23,298 nucleotides of DNA from JBLFWJ01 sp047611425. Its GTDB lineage: Bacteria > Bacteroidota > Bacteroidia > UBA10329. The notes below the pieces were generated by a model. It ran no database searches and was not told the DNA's origin. It saw nothing but the letters and a program-made list of their open reading frames with translations. This document shows, piece by piece, positions 15,525-23,298 of the stretch. The DNA lies in contig JBLFWJ010000031.1 of NCBI GenBank assembly GCA_047611425.1, positions 1 to 23,298 on the forward strand, given 5' to 3'. The position numbers and the translations under genes were made by a program. Within the stretch, counting starts at the first letter, position 1; each line of letters begins with the position of its first letter.

Positions 15525-16949
15525 ATGAGAAAGACACACATAAAATTTCTACTTGTTTGCTTCCTAATCAGTGCTGTTGGTTGCAAGGATTTTCTCGAAA
15601 TCGACACTGTTAATCAGGTTCCTGCGGATCAAGCTATCACAAGTGAGCGTGACTTACAGAACCTTGTGGTCAGCATGTACAACGGTATTCAAGGCGGCTC
15701 ATTCTATGGTTCCGACCTTCAGTTGTATGGAGATTTGATGGCAGATGACACGCAGGTGGAAGAATCTCAACTCAGTAATTTCGGTACAAGAGAAATCTAC
15801 CAAAGATCTAGCTCTATTCAGCTTGGATTACTTAGATCGACTTGGTCAACGGCTTATCGACAAATCAATGCGGCTAACACAATTCTAAAAACCATTGAAG
15901 ACAATGTTTTGGGTGATCAATTGGCGGCAAACAAGAAAGATCAGTTTAAAGCGGAGGCTTTATTTATCAGAGCGTTCTGTCATTTTGAGTTGGTGCGTTT
16001 TTGGGCATTGCCTTACAATGTTGATGCTCGAGGTGCTAACGTCCAATTGGGTGTTCCTTATAGAACTGAAGCCACGGTAAGTTTTGATCAGGATTTGAAT
16101 CTCGCCCGCCACAGTGTAGAACAGGTTTATACAAATGCATTGTCCGACTTGGATCAAGCAGAAACGCATTTTGGTTTGGCTGGAATGACCAGTTCTGTTC
16201 ATCGATCTTCAGAAAGAGCGGCAACTGCATTAAAAGCACGAATCAAGTTTATGTCTGGTGACTACATCGGTGCATCGGAAGAAGCAGATAAAGTGATCAA
16301 TGACAATCAGTTCACACTTTTTGATTCTGCCGATGGGCATCCATTGTTGGTTCCGTTTCAGACCGAAGGCTTTAAACGACCACGTCAGGTTATTTTTCAG
16401 TTGGTGTACACCACCTTTGATCACGGGTTAAGCGGCCCATATTCACAATTGAATAACCTTCCAGTTTTCAAATATGCCGATGAAGATTTTGCGGCAACCT
16501 ACAATCAGAATGATGGAAGATTGACAAAGTGGTTTCTACGAAATCCTCTGACTGGCAACGCTAGAATCAAGAAATACGACAAGCCTCAAGAGGTTGAATT
16601 CAGGAACCTTCCTGTAATTCGTTTGGCTGAAATGCACCTGATTAGAGCGGAAGCCAATATGAACTCAGGTGGAAATGGAAATGGATCTGATGCATTGGAA
16701 AGCTACAACCTAGTGAGACAGCGCGCATTCGGTTCTAATCATATTGAAGAGACAAGCACTGTTCAGCTTTTGGAAAAAGTGCGCTTGGAAAGACGATGGG
16801 AAATGTGCTTTGAAAATGACCGCTATCACAATGCCAAGCGTATGAAAACCGATCTTCGCGATGATGTCATGTACAATGATGGAAGCTTAATATTCAAAAT
16901 ACCACAGGAGGAAATGGCCGGAAACGATTTGATCGTGCAAAATCCTTGA
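15525..16949 (+). CDS. susD: SusD/RagB-family surface glycan-binding lipoprotein
   Basis: 474 residues from ATG 15525-15527; an in-frame TTG two codons earlier overlaps the susC stop and is less likely. MRKTHIKFLLVCFLISAVGC is an SPII signal with lipidated Cys20, followed by KDFLE; acidic residues just after the Cys fit a surface-export signal for Bacteroidota lipoproteins. SusD hallmarks include LRSTWSTAYRQINAANTIL, FKAEALFIRAFCHFELVRFW, a helical TPR-like scaffold, and the C-terminal IRLAEMHLIRAEANMNSGG and LEKVRLERRWEMCFENDRYH. It caps SusC and delivers bound oligosaccharide. It is coupled tightly to susC, and the downstream secreted-protein gene follows after 30 nt. Confidence 0.95.
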   Translation: MRKTHIKFLLVCFLISAVGCKDFLEIDTVNQVPADQAITSERDLQNLVVSMYNGIQGGSFYGSDLQLYGDLMADDTQVEESQLSNFGTREIYQRSSSIQLGLLRSTWSTAYRQINAANTILKTIEDNVLGDQLAANKKDQFKAEALFIRAFCHFELVRFWALPYNVDARGANVQLGVPYRTEATVSFDQDLNLARHSVEQVYTNALSDLDQAETHFGLAGMTSSVHRSSERAATALKARIKFMSGDYIGASEEADKVINDNQFTLFDSADGHPLLVPFQTEGFKRPRQVIFQLVYTTFDHGLSGPYSQLNNLPVFKYADEDFAATYNQNDGRLTKWFLRNPLTGNARIKKYDKPQEVEFRNLPVIRLAEMHLIRAEANMNSGGNGNGSDALESYNLVRQRAFGSNHIEETSTVQLLEKVRLERRWEMCFENDRYHNAKRMKTDLRDDVMYNDGSLIFKIPQEEMAGNDLIVQNP

Positions 16950-16979
16950 TTAACCCTAGATACCCCTAAAACAAAAGAG

Positions 16980-17990
16980 ATGAAACGCATTTTTACTTTT
17001 CTAATAGCATGCTCTACATTAACTGCATTTGCTCAGCAGCCTTCTTGGTTAGGAACGAACGTAGCTGACGGAATCACTTATACCGAGTACACTTTATTTG
17101 ATCACGGTGTGGTTAGTTCCTATCGCATGATGGCACAGAATTCGGTGATGGACACTTCCCTAGAATGGAATTTCATTACGGCTGCTGCGGATTACTCAAT
17201 CAATTGGCGACCATATAATACTGGTGAGGTTTATGGCCCGTTTAATACGATTGTTGATCCTACGGTAGATGAAGCTTCGGCCAGATACAACACTGCTTTT
17301 GGTGGTCAACCATGTGCTATGACTGGAATTCAAGCTGGATTCTTCTACACATTTGTAATAGAGAACAATGAAACGGCCGACAATAGAATGTGCATCAACG
17401 AAACTGCTTTTGATCCGGTAATGATGGATACAATCTATCACGGTCCAGAGATTCCAACTGCTTCCGATGCAGTAACATTCACAGTTGAATTGGACGGTTC
17501 GATGATGCCGAGTGTTGGTGAACACGTTTTCATTCGATACAGTATTGATGGCTTCGCGAATTCTGAATTTGCCGAGATTACCAATTTCTCCGCAGGATTG
17601 GGTACGGTGACCGTTCCGGCATTTGAAAGCGATACCACCGTAACATATTATGCATTGAGCACGGCAGAGGAGGTACCTGATGTTGCAACCATTGATTACT
17701 ACACACTATTCTTTGGAAATAACGTGAACCAGAATTACCAGTTCACGGTATCCTCAATAACTTCAATTCAGCAAGAGAAATCGAAAACACAGGTATTGGT
17801 CGATTCCGATCAAATCAGAATTTCAGGCTTAGAAAGAGCCACAAAGGTTTTGATTCTTGATATGAATGGAAAAATCGTTCATCAAGATGTTCATCAGGGT
17901 TATGCGGTGATTTCATTTACTGAACTTTCAAGAGGTACATACATTCTGAATATTGAAGGATCGATAAATCAGAAATTCATAATCAACTAA
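16980..17990 (+). CDS. Secreted protein with T9SS C-terminal sorting domain, in the SusE/F position
   Basis: 336 residues. A Sec signal peptide (MKRIFTFLIACSTLTAFA) is followed by Gln and no lipobox Cys. Residues ~20-155 are a segment I do not recognise, rich in aromatic residues with a few Cys. Residues ~160-260 look like a beta-sandwich (TFTVELDGSMMPSVGEHVFI, RYSIDGFANSEFAEI, VTVPAFESDTTVTYYALST), similar in feel to small starch-binding modules, though no family can be named firmly. Residues ~265-336 form a type A T9SS sorting domain: ISGLERATKVLILDMNGKIV, TELSRGTYILNIE and the Lys-containing end QKFIIN. It should be moved to the cell surface or medium and may bind the same glycan as SusCD. 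It is followed by a terminator. Confidence 0.75.
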   Translation: MKRIFTFLIACSTLTAFAQQPSWLGTNVADGITYTEYTLFDHGVVSSYRMMAQNSVMDTSLEWNFITAAADYSINWRPYNTGEVYGPFNTIVDPTVDEASARYNTAFGGQPCAMTGIQAGFFYTFVIENNETADNRMCINETAFDPVMMDTIYHGPEIPTASDAVTFTVELDGSMMPSVGEHVFIRYSIDGFANSEFAEITNFSAGLGTVTVPAFESDTTVTYYALSTAEEVPDVATIDYYTLFFGNNVNQNYQFTVSSITSIQQEKSKTQVLVDSDQIRISGLERATKVLILDMNGKIVHQDVHQGYAVISFTELSRGTYILNIEGSINQKFIIN

Positions 17991-18007
17991 AGAGTAAAAT
18001 TTGAATG

Positions 18008-18043
18008 AAGGCTGCTTGGTTATTGCTAAGCGGCCTTTTTTTT
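18008..18043 (+). terminator. Intrinsic terminator between the T9SS-protein gene and the amylase gene
   Basis: Stem AAGGCTGCTT (18008-18017) / AAGCGGCCTT (18028-18037) with one G-U wobble and a 10-nt loop, followed by eight T (18036-18043, the first two in the stem). It lies 17 nt past the preceding stop and only 12 nt before the amylase ATG. Confidence 0.85.
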
Positions 18044-18055
18044 GGATATAGAAAT

Positions 18056-19900
18056 ATGAGAGTAATTGCCGTTTGCCTTCTTCTTATCGTTCAAGTTCTA
18101 ACCAGTTTAGCTCAATCTAAACCTATCCATATTTGCCCGCCTAATTGGTGGGTAGGATTTGACCAGGATACGTTGCAGATTCTCATTCATCAGGAGAATA
18201 TTGGAATGGCCAATGCAATTCTAAAGCATCCTACGGTGAAAATAATTGGGCAAGAATCGGTTTCCAACCCCAATTATTTGTTTCTCAATCTTGTTATTTC
18301 TTCGAATACCAAACCCGGTACACTTCACATTGAATTGATCAAAGAGGATCAGAAACCTCAACAATTGGAATACGACCTACTTTCAAGAGCCGAAGGCTCA
18401 GAGGATAGATTAGGTGTTAATTCTGAAGATCTAATCTATTTGATTTTTCCAGATCGATTTGCCAACGGAAATGAAACCAATGATCTGGATCCAACAAAAG
18501 TGGATTCTAGGATCATTCGTGATTCAATGTTTGTTCGTCATGGTGGTGACATAGCTGGAATTAGTCAACATTTGGATTACGTTTCTGACTTGGGAGCAAC
18601 GGCACTTTGGATCAACCCTTTGCTTGAAAATAATCAGCCTTTAGAATCGTACCATGGATATGCGTACACTGATCATTACGAAATCGATTCTCGATTCGGA
18701 ACAAACCAAGAATACACAGACTTGGTGAATGAGGCACATACTAAGGACCTAAAAGTGTTGATCGACATCGTTTTCAACCATGTTGGAAATGAACATTGGC
18801 TGTTTATGGATATGCCAGATTCAACATGGTTCAATTGGTGGGATGAGTTTCAACGAACCAGTTATAGGGCACCAACTTTACTCGATCCGCATGCATCCGA
18901 GTTGGATCGGAAGATTATGACCGATGGTTGGTTTACGCATCATATGCCTGACTTGAACCAGCGAAACGAGAAACTAGCCAAGTACCTGATTCAGAACAGT
19001 ATCTGGTGGGTAGAGTCGAGTGGGGCGGACGGTTATAGAATTGATACCTATGCTTATTCCGATCAGGATTTCATGAGGAATTGGGCAAAGGCGATTAAGG
19101 CTGAATATCCAAAGCTTTCCTTCTTTGGCGAAACATGGGTTCATGGTGCCACAATCCAATCCTTCTTTACGGAGAAGAATGGAGTGCGAGGAAACTTCGA
19201 CAGCCACCTGCCAGGCGTAACTGATTTTCAATCCTATTACGCTATAAATGAAGCATTGACTAAGGAGCAAGGTTGGACGGAAGGCGCTGCTAGATTATAC
19301 TACACGTTGGCTAAGGATGGTATTTACGAGGATCCAATGGCCAATGTGGTGTTCTTGGATAATCATGATCTGAGTCGGTTTTATTCAATGGTTAACGAGG
19401 ATTTAGCCAAATGGAAAATGGGAATCGGCTGGTTGCTTACAACGCGAGGAATACCAATGATTTACTACGGAACAGAAATTCTGATGAAGAATTTTGCGGA
19501 TCCTGACGGAAAGGTTAGAGAAGATTTTCCCGGTGGATGGAAAGGTGATTCCGCTAACAAATTTAAAGAGGAGGGAAGGTCTGATCTGGAAAACGAGGCG
19601 TTTGATTTCTTGCAGAACTTGGCCAACTTCCGAAAAGAATCCAACGCTCTGAAGACGGGGAAGTTGATTCAGTTTGTTCCGCTAGATGGGGTTTACGTCT
19701 ACTTCCGAATTTACGAAGGCGAAACAATCATGGTTGTTTTAAATACTGCTGATAAAGACATTCAGATAGAATTGTCTCGTTTTGAAGAATGCCTAAAAGG
19801 AAGACGAAATCCAATGGAAGTCTTGCTTACAGAGAAGATGAAGTTGAGCGAATCACAAATAATCAAGGCTCAAACCGTTTCTGTCTACCAGTTTAATTAG
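18056..19900 (+). CDS. susA: Neopullulanase/cyclomaltodextrinase-type GH13 glycosidase (SusA-like)
   Basis: 614 residues from ATG 18056-18058. The frame extends 17 codons upstream, but that part runs through the terminator hairpin and the signal peptide starts here (MRVIAVCLLLIVQVLTSLAQ). The N-terminal domain has PPNWWVGFDQDTLQILIH, as in cyclomaltodextrinase N-domains. In the GH13 barrel, DIVFNHVG is region I, GYRIDT holds nucleophile Asp330, FFGETWV holds acid/base Glu359, and FLDNHD ends in Asp438. The all-beta C-terminal domain is short (VYVYFRIYEGETIMVVLNTA). Length and layout match Bacteroides SusA (~617 residues). It should hydrolyse alpha-1,4 links of maltodextrins in the periplasm after SusCD import. 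It ends with a 4-nt tail-to-tail overlap with pcm. Confidence 0.93.
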   Translation: MRVIAVCLLLIVQVLTSLAQSKPIHICPPNWWVGFDQDTLQILIHQENIGMANAILKHPTVKIIGQESVSNPNYLFLNLVISSNTKPGTLHIELIKEDQKPQQLEYDLLSRAEGSEDRLGVNSEDLIYLIFPDRFANGNETNDLDPTKVDSRIIRDSMFVRHGGDIAGISQHLDYVSDLGATALWINPLLENNQPLESYHGYAYTDHYEIDSRFGTNQEYTDLVNEAHTKDLKVLIDIVFNHVGNEHWLFMDMPDSTWFNWWDEFQRTSYRAPTLLDPHASELDRKIMTDGWFTHHMPDLNQRNEKLAKYLIQNSIWWVESSGADGYRIDTYAYSDQDFMRNWAKAIKAEYPKLSFFGETWVHGATIQSFFTEKNGVRGNFDSHLPGVTDFQSYYAINEALTKEQGWTEGAARLYYTLAKDGIYEDPMANVVFLDNHDLSRFYSMVNEDLAKWKMGIGWLLTTRGIPMIYYGTEILMKNFADPDGKVREDFPGGWKGDSANKFKEEGRSDLENEAFDFLQNLANFRKESNALKTGKLIQFVPLDGVYVYFRIYEGETIMVVLNTADKDIQIELSRFEECLKGRRNPMEVLLTEKMKLSESQIIKAQTVSVYQFN

Positions 19901-20550
19901 GACGATTGCCCAGCTTTATTTCCAAGCATCGGTACAAATCGAAAAACGCCATGTTCTTTAATGGTTGTGGTTCCATCCTCGGCTTTATCCAAGGTGGTCA
20001 TAATCTCTTCTTCGCCTTTGGTGATAGGAATCACCATAATACCGCCAGGTTTCAATTGATCCACCAATGCTGCTGGTATTGATGGGGCGCCTGCTGTAAT
20101 AATAATCCGATCAAAAGGTGCGAAGGAAGGCAGGCCAGCATAGCCATCGCCATAAAAGCACTTTACCCTGAACCCCAGCTTTAGCAACAACCCTTTTGTT
20201 GAGTCAAACAATTCTTTTTGTCGTTCTACACTGAAAACTTTGGCACCCATTGCATGAAGTACAGCAGCTTGATAACCTGATCCCGTTCCTATCTCCAACA
20301 CCTTCATTCCTTTTGTCAACTTAAGTAGCTGACTCTGGAAACCTACCGTGTATGGTTGGGAAATGGTTTGGCCTGCACCAATCCTAAAAGCCTTGTCCTC
20401 GTAGGCCTGTCGTTCAAAAACACTGTTTATGAATAGATGTCGTGGCACTTGCATCATAGCATTGAGCACAGCCGTGTCTTTAACGCCTTTCTCCTTGATT
20501 ACTTCCATCAATAATCGTCTGTTTCCTTGATGCTTTGGCGTATCGTTCAC
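19897..20550 (-). CDS. pcm: Protein-L-isoaspartate O-methyltransferase
   Basis: 217 residues. The SAM-binding motif I is VLEIGTGSGYQAAVLHAMG (84-102). FRIGAGQTISQPYTVGFQ (55-72) is the PIMT substrate loop, and FDRIIITAGAPSIPAALVDQ and LKPGGIMVIPI complete the family signature. It methylates abnormal L-isoaspartyl residues using S-adenosylmethionine, starting their repair. The frame begins at GTG 20548-20550. The next in-frame ATG (residue 15) would drop HQGNRRLL, which matches the conserved N-terminal segment of Bacteroidota homologues, so GTG is preferred. It converges on the amylase gene with a 4-nt overlap of stop codons. Confidence 0.95.
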   Translation of the reverse strand: MNDTPKHQGNRRLLMEVIKEKGVKDTAVLNAMMQVPRHLFINSVFERQAYEDKAFRIGAGQTISQPYTVGFQSQLLKLTKGMKVLEIGTGSGYQAAVLHAMGAKVFSVERQKELFDSTKGLLLKLGFRVKCFYGDGYAGLPSFAPFDRIIITAGAPSIPAALVDQLKPGGIMVIPITKGEEEIMTTLDKAEDGTTTIKEHGVFRFVPMLGNKAGQSS

Positions 20551-20672
20551 TTAGGTTCTTGCCTTTATGCAGAATTGCGTGTTAATAATTATGGAATTGC
20601 CAAAAATGGCCAGCATCCAAAATTAATACTTTGGACACCGAGGCAAAGCATTAAAACTTGCCTTTTTAGGGA

Positions 20673-21668
20673 ATGGAAAAACTGAAAATTGGAGTGCTTG
20701 GAGCAGGGCATTTAGGCCGCATTCACATCAAAATTCTTGCTGAAACGGAAGGATTTGAATTGGTTGGATTCTACGACCCCGATGAGACAAAGAGTGAGCA
20801 GGCCATCAAAGACTTCAACATTAAAAGGTTTGATAGCATTGAGAACCTAGTAGCAGAGTGCGATGCAGTGGATGTAGTTACACCCACGCTTTCGCATTAC
20901 GATTGCGCTTCTCAAGTCATAAGAGGATCGAAGCACGTGTTTATTGAGAAACCAGTAACAAACACTTTAGATGAAGCTGAAAAACTGATTAAGCTGGCTC
21001 AAGAAGCCAATGTCAAAGTTCAAGTCGGACATGTAGAAAGGTTTAATCCTGCCTTTGTTGCAGCAGAACCCTTTTGCAACAATCCAATGTTTATCGAGGC
21101 GCATAGATTGGCACAATTCAATCCAAGAGGGACGGATGTTCCTGTTGTAATGGATTTGATGATTCATGACATCGATATAGTTCTCAGCATTGTTAAAGGA
21201 ACTGTAAAGAAAATTCACGCAAGTGGAGTGCCTGTAGTAAGCCACTCTCCTGATATTGCCAATGCGCGGATTGAGTTTGACAATGGTTGCGTTGCAAATC
21301 TTACAGCGAGCAGAATCTCATTGAAAAATATGCGAAAGGCTCGAATTTTTCAAAAGGATGCCTACATCTCTGTCGACATGTTGGACAAGAAAACCGAGGT
21401 AGTTAGAATGAATGACTTAGATGGTGATACTGCCGAAGGTATGTTCATCGAATTGGGTGATGGAACTAAGCGGGGTATAAATTTTGAATTGCCGGAAGTC
21501 AAGCATACCAATGCGATTCAAGAAGAACTAAAATGTTTTCGTGAGGCAATAATCAATGATACCCGTCCGCCTGTAACAATGGAAGATGGGTACAACGCAT
21601 TAAAAGTTGCACATCGTATTGTTGAGCGGATGAATCTTGGTGCAGGAATAATGGCCCAAAACATTTGA
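20673..21668 (+). CDS. Gfo/Idh/MocA-family NAD(P)-dependent oxidoreductase
   Basis: 331 residues. The Rossmann fold opens with KIGVLGAGHLGRIH (GAGHLG at 10-15). DVVTPTLSHYDCA and FIEKPVTNTLDEAE (EKP at 92-94) are the signature of the family. VGHVERFNPAF and MDLMIHDIDIVLSIV form the substrate-side motifs, with a candidate catalytic His in MIHDID. Such enzymes oxidise or reduce sugars or nucleotide sugars. The downstream lipoprotein and glycosylphosphotransferase suggest envelope glycan metabolism, but the exact substrate is not evident. It is divergent from pcm across 122 nt. Confidence 0.85.
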   Translation: MEKLKIGVLGAGHLGRIHIKILAETEGFELVGFYDPDETKSEQAIKDFNIKRFDSIENLVAECDAVDVVTPTLSHYDCASQVIRGSKHVFIEKPVTNTLDEAEKLIKLAQEANVKVQVGHVERFNPAFVAAEPFCNNPMFIEAHRLAQFNPRGTDVPVVMDLMIHDIDIVLSIVKGTVKKIHASGVPVVSHSPDIANARIEFDNGCVANLTASRISLKNMRKARIFQKDAYISVDMLDKKTEVVRMNDLDGDTAEGMFIELGDGTKRGINFELPEVKHTNAIQEELKCFREAIINDTRPPVTMEDGYNALKVAHRIVERMNLGAGIMAQNI

Positions 21669-21728
21669 AATAAATTTCTTAATCGGGCAATAAAGACTGA
21701 GGATCCTGCGTTGCGATCGTGTTGATTT

Positions 21729-21769
21729 AATGTTGTTCTACTGCCTTCAAAAGGCAGTAGAACAACATT
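21729..21769. repeat. Perfect 19-bp inverted repeat (long hairpin)
   Basis: AATGTTGTTCTACTGCCTT (21729-21747) and AAGGCAGTAGAACAACATT (21751-21769) are exact complements around a 3-nt loop CAA. No T-run follows on either strand, so a standard terminator is not indicated. It fills the centre of the 139-nt gap after the oxidoreductase gene. Confidence 0.9.
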
Positions 21770-21798
21770 GGGTCGATGCCTAATAACCATTAATTTCG
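21768..21798 (+). promoter_or_regulatory. Candidate promoter of the lipoprotein-glycosyltransferase unit
   Basis: TTG (21768-21770) and TAATTTCG (21791-21798, one mismatch to TAnnTTTG) are separated by 20 nt, within the usual Bacteroidota range. The TTG overlaps the foot of the 19-bp hairpin. A start site near 21803 would leave a very short leader before the ATG at 21808. Confidence 0.4.
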
Positions 21799-21807
21799 CG
21801 GCCCTTC

Positions 21808-22716
21808 ATGGGAAAAAGCTACAACCTTCTTTTTCGTTTCAATTGGATTATCTATCTCCTAATTATAGGCGCGTTATCAAGTTGTGAAACATTCGACCCT
21901 GTAGAGGAGGCACCTTCGTTTATACGTGTTGATGATTTTACCTTTTCCACAACAAGTACTCAAGGTGATGCCTCTCATAGGATTGAGGATGTCTGGGTTT
22001 CAATCGGAACGGAGTTTATCGGAGTTTTTCCTATTCCATCTACAATTCCGCTCATTGCCAAGGGAAACAAAACGATTTCTATAGCACCGGGAATCAGACT
22101 AAATGGAATTTCCTCGGCAAGGTTAGCCTATCCGTACTATGTAGCGCATGAAGTTTCAGTCAACCTAATTCCGGATTCAGTGATTCCAATCGTTCCTGAA
22201 TTCGGCTATTCGAATTCGGCTGATTTCGCATTGATTGAGGATTTCGAAGAAATTGGAATAAAGTTGGTTGCCACAGCCAATAGCTATGCGGAAATAGAAA
22301 GGACCGATAACCCATTGATTGCATTTCATGGTCAAAGTGCCAAGCTAAGCCTGCAAGAGGAGGAGTTGAAGTTTGAGTGCAAAAGCAATGTTTATTACAA
22401 CCTTCCTGGATTAGGTAATCCAGTAATTCTGGAATTCAATTATAAGAGTAATCACTCACTCGTTGTGGGCACTTTTATAATTCTCCCGGACCCAACTCCT
22501 GCTAATCCTAATCAGCTAAAGGCTTTGCAACAGCCGGTAATCACACTAAATCCAACAGACGAATGGAAAAGGATTTATGTGAGTTTAATTGAGCAAGTCT
22601 CAGGAAACCCGACCAATCTAGGGATTGAGCCATTCTTCGGGTTTGTTCGTGGAAATGGAGTTGAGGGAGAGCTTACGGTCTATTTAGACAATATTAAACT
22701 TGTGTACTCTAGATGA
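21808..22716 (+). CDS. Hypothetical lipoprotein preceding a polysaccharide locus
   Basis: 302 residues. The signal peptide (FNWIIYLLIIGALSSC) has a good lipobox, LSSC with Cys26, followed by ETFDPVEE, an acidic stretch that may favour surface display. The mature part is beta-rich. The second half (ALIEDFEEIGIKL, SAKLSLQEEELKFECKSN, PVILEFNYKSNHSLVVGTFI, GELTVYLDNIKLVYS) resembles a jelly-roll carbohydrate-binding fold ending in the common LDNIKL strand. I do not recognise a named family. Its stop codon overlaps the ATG of the glycosylphosphotransferase gene (ATGA), so the two are translationally coupled. A role in binding, exporting or tethering the polysaccharide is inferred from this context only. 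Confidence 0.75.
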   Translation: MGKSYNLLFRFNWIIYLLIIGALSSCETFDPVEEAPSFIRVDDFTFSTTSTQGDASHRIEDVWVSIGTEFIGVFPIPSTIPLIAKGNKTISIAPGIRLNGISSARLAYPYYVAHEVSVNLIPDSVIPIVPEFGYSNSADFALIEDFEEIGIKLVATANSYAEIERTDNPLIAFHGQSAKLSLQEEELKFECKSNVYYNLPGLGNPVILEFNYKSNHSLVVGTFIILPDPTPANPNQLKALQQPVITLNPTDEWKRIYVSLIEQVSGNPTNLGIEPFFGFVRGNGVEGELTVYLDNIKLVYSR

Positions 22717-23298
22717 ATCGGGGCTTACAGATCTCGAAATATGTGCTGAGTGATTTGATTACAGCGAGCATCGCATGGGGCTTGTTTTTTTCGTACCGAA
22801 AAATTGTCATTGAATCCGAAAAGTATGGTCACCAAATTCTTGTCAGTTTAAAGGATGACCGCTTTTTGCAGGGTGCCATTGCCATTCCATTGTTGTGGTT
22901 GGCTTTCTATACAATCTTAGGTACCTACAATAATATTTACCGGAAATCTAGGCTGCGTGAACTTGGCCAAACTTTGTTTTCGACATTAGTAGGGGTAACG
23001 TTTCTGTTTTTCCTGTTGATTCTTGACGATGAAGTCATTGATCATACTACATATTATAAGTCCTTTGGAGTATTATTTGGACTACATTTTGGGCTGACTT
23101 TTATTGGCAGGTTTTTACTTTCCAGCATAACTGCAAGCAAAATACAGAGCCGGACAATAGGGTTTCCTACATTGATAATTGGTAGTGATGAACGCGCGTT
23201 GGAGTTGGTTGATGATTTTGAATCACAACACCGGGCTTCTGGAAATCTCTTTGTCGGCTTCCTAAACGTGAAGGATAAGAGTAGTTATGTCCTATCTG
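22713..23298 (+). CDS. Polyprenyl glycosylphosphotransferase, N-terminal part (3' end outside window)
   Basis: 195 codons are visible from ATG 22713-22715, all open. Four hydrophobic helices are present: VLSDLITASIAWGLFF, AIAIPLLWLAFYTILGTYNN, FSTLVGVTFLFFLLIL and GVLFGLHFGLTFIGRFLL. They are followed by a Rossmann-like start, FPTLIIGSDERALELVDDFE and GNLFVGFLN. This matches the N-terminal half of WbaP/WcaJ-like initiating sugar transferases (CoA_binding_3 domain after four helices). The catalytic bacterial sugar transferase domain would lie beyond the window. The enzyme would attach a sugar-1-phosphate to undecaprenyl phosphate at the inner membrane, the first step of exopolysaccharide, capsule or O-antigen synthesis. 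It overlaps the preceding lipoprotein gene by 4 nt. Confidence 0.85.
   Translation, partial: MNRGLQISKYVLSDLITASIAWGLFFSYRKIVIESEKYGHQILVSLKDDRFLQGAIAIPLLWLAFYTILGTYNNIYRKSRLRELGQTLFSTLVGVTFLFFLLILDDEVIDHTTYYKSFGVLFGLHFGLTFIGRFLLSSITASKIQSRTIGFPTLIIGSDERALELVDDFESQHRASGNLFVGFLNVKDKSSYVLS

Noticed and set aside
18005..18055. 17-codon N-terminal extension of the amylase
   Set aside because: It runs through the intrinsic terminator and precedes a complete signal peptide, so ATG 18056 is the real start.

Overview
The window looks like a chromosomal segment of a Bacteroidota member, most likely an environmental flavobacterium-type organism. The evidence is a SusC/SusD pair with a SusA-type amylase, a secreted protein ending in a type IX secretion (T9SS) sorting domain, several SPII lipoproteins, a DUF2200 gene, an AraC-type regulator with TPR repeats, and upstream boxes resembling the Bacteroidota -7 consensus TAnnTTTG. 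No rRNA, tRNA or CRISPR was seen. Genus cannot be named from this sequence.

Layout. (1) 1-1667 (-): a TPR/AraC regulator that runs off the left edge. (2) 1842-3214 (-): a cold-shock protein with its own promoter and terminator, then a DUF2200 gene and a GNAT acetyltransferase as a two-gene unit. (3) 3286-6294 (-): a PutP-like Na+/solute symporter directly downstream of a serine-hydrolase lipoprotein, probably one transcript. (4) 6414-7187: a REP-associated tyrosine transposase (RAYT) framed in mirror symmetry by two perfect 16-bp-arm palindromes and two half-sites, followed by about 340 bp with no convincing gene. (5) 7531-8985 (-): a small outer-membrane barrel protein and a lipoprotein. (6) 9180-11108 (+): htpG with a strong terminator, then a probable gene remnant. 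(7) 11620-19900: a Crp/Fnr-family regulator diverging from a starch-utilisation-type cluster made of susC, susD, a T9SS-sorted secreted protein, an intrinsic terminator and a susA-like neopullulanase. (8) 19897-20550 (-): pcm. (9) 20673-23298 (+): a Gfo/Idh/MocA oxidoreductase, a long perfect hairpin, a lipoprotein, and the start of a polyprenyl glycosylphosphotransferase whose ATG overlaps the lipoprotein stop; this is probably the edge of a polysaccharide locus.

How the genes work together. The clearest system is the maltodextrin cluster. Oligosaccharides would be captured at the surface by SusD and perhaps by the T9SS-delivered protein, imported through SusC with TonB energy, and cut in the periplasm by the SusA-like enzyme. 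The regulator and the inverted repeats in the shared 120-bp intergenic region may link it to nutrient state (inference). The strongest unexplained structures are the symmetric palindromes around the RAYT, the terminator in front of the amylase, and the 19-bp perfect hairpin at 21729-21769.
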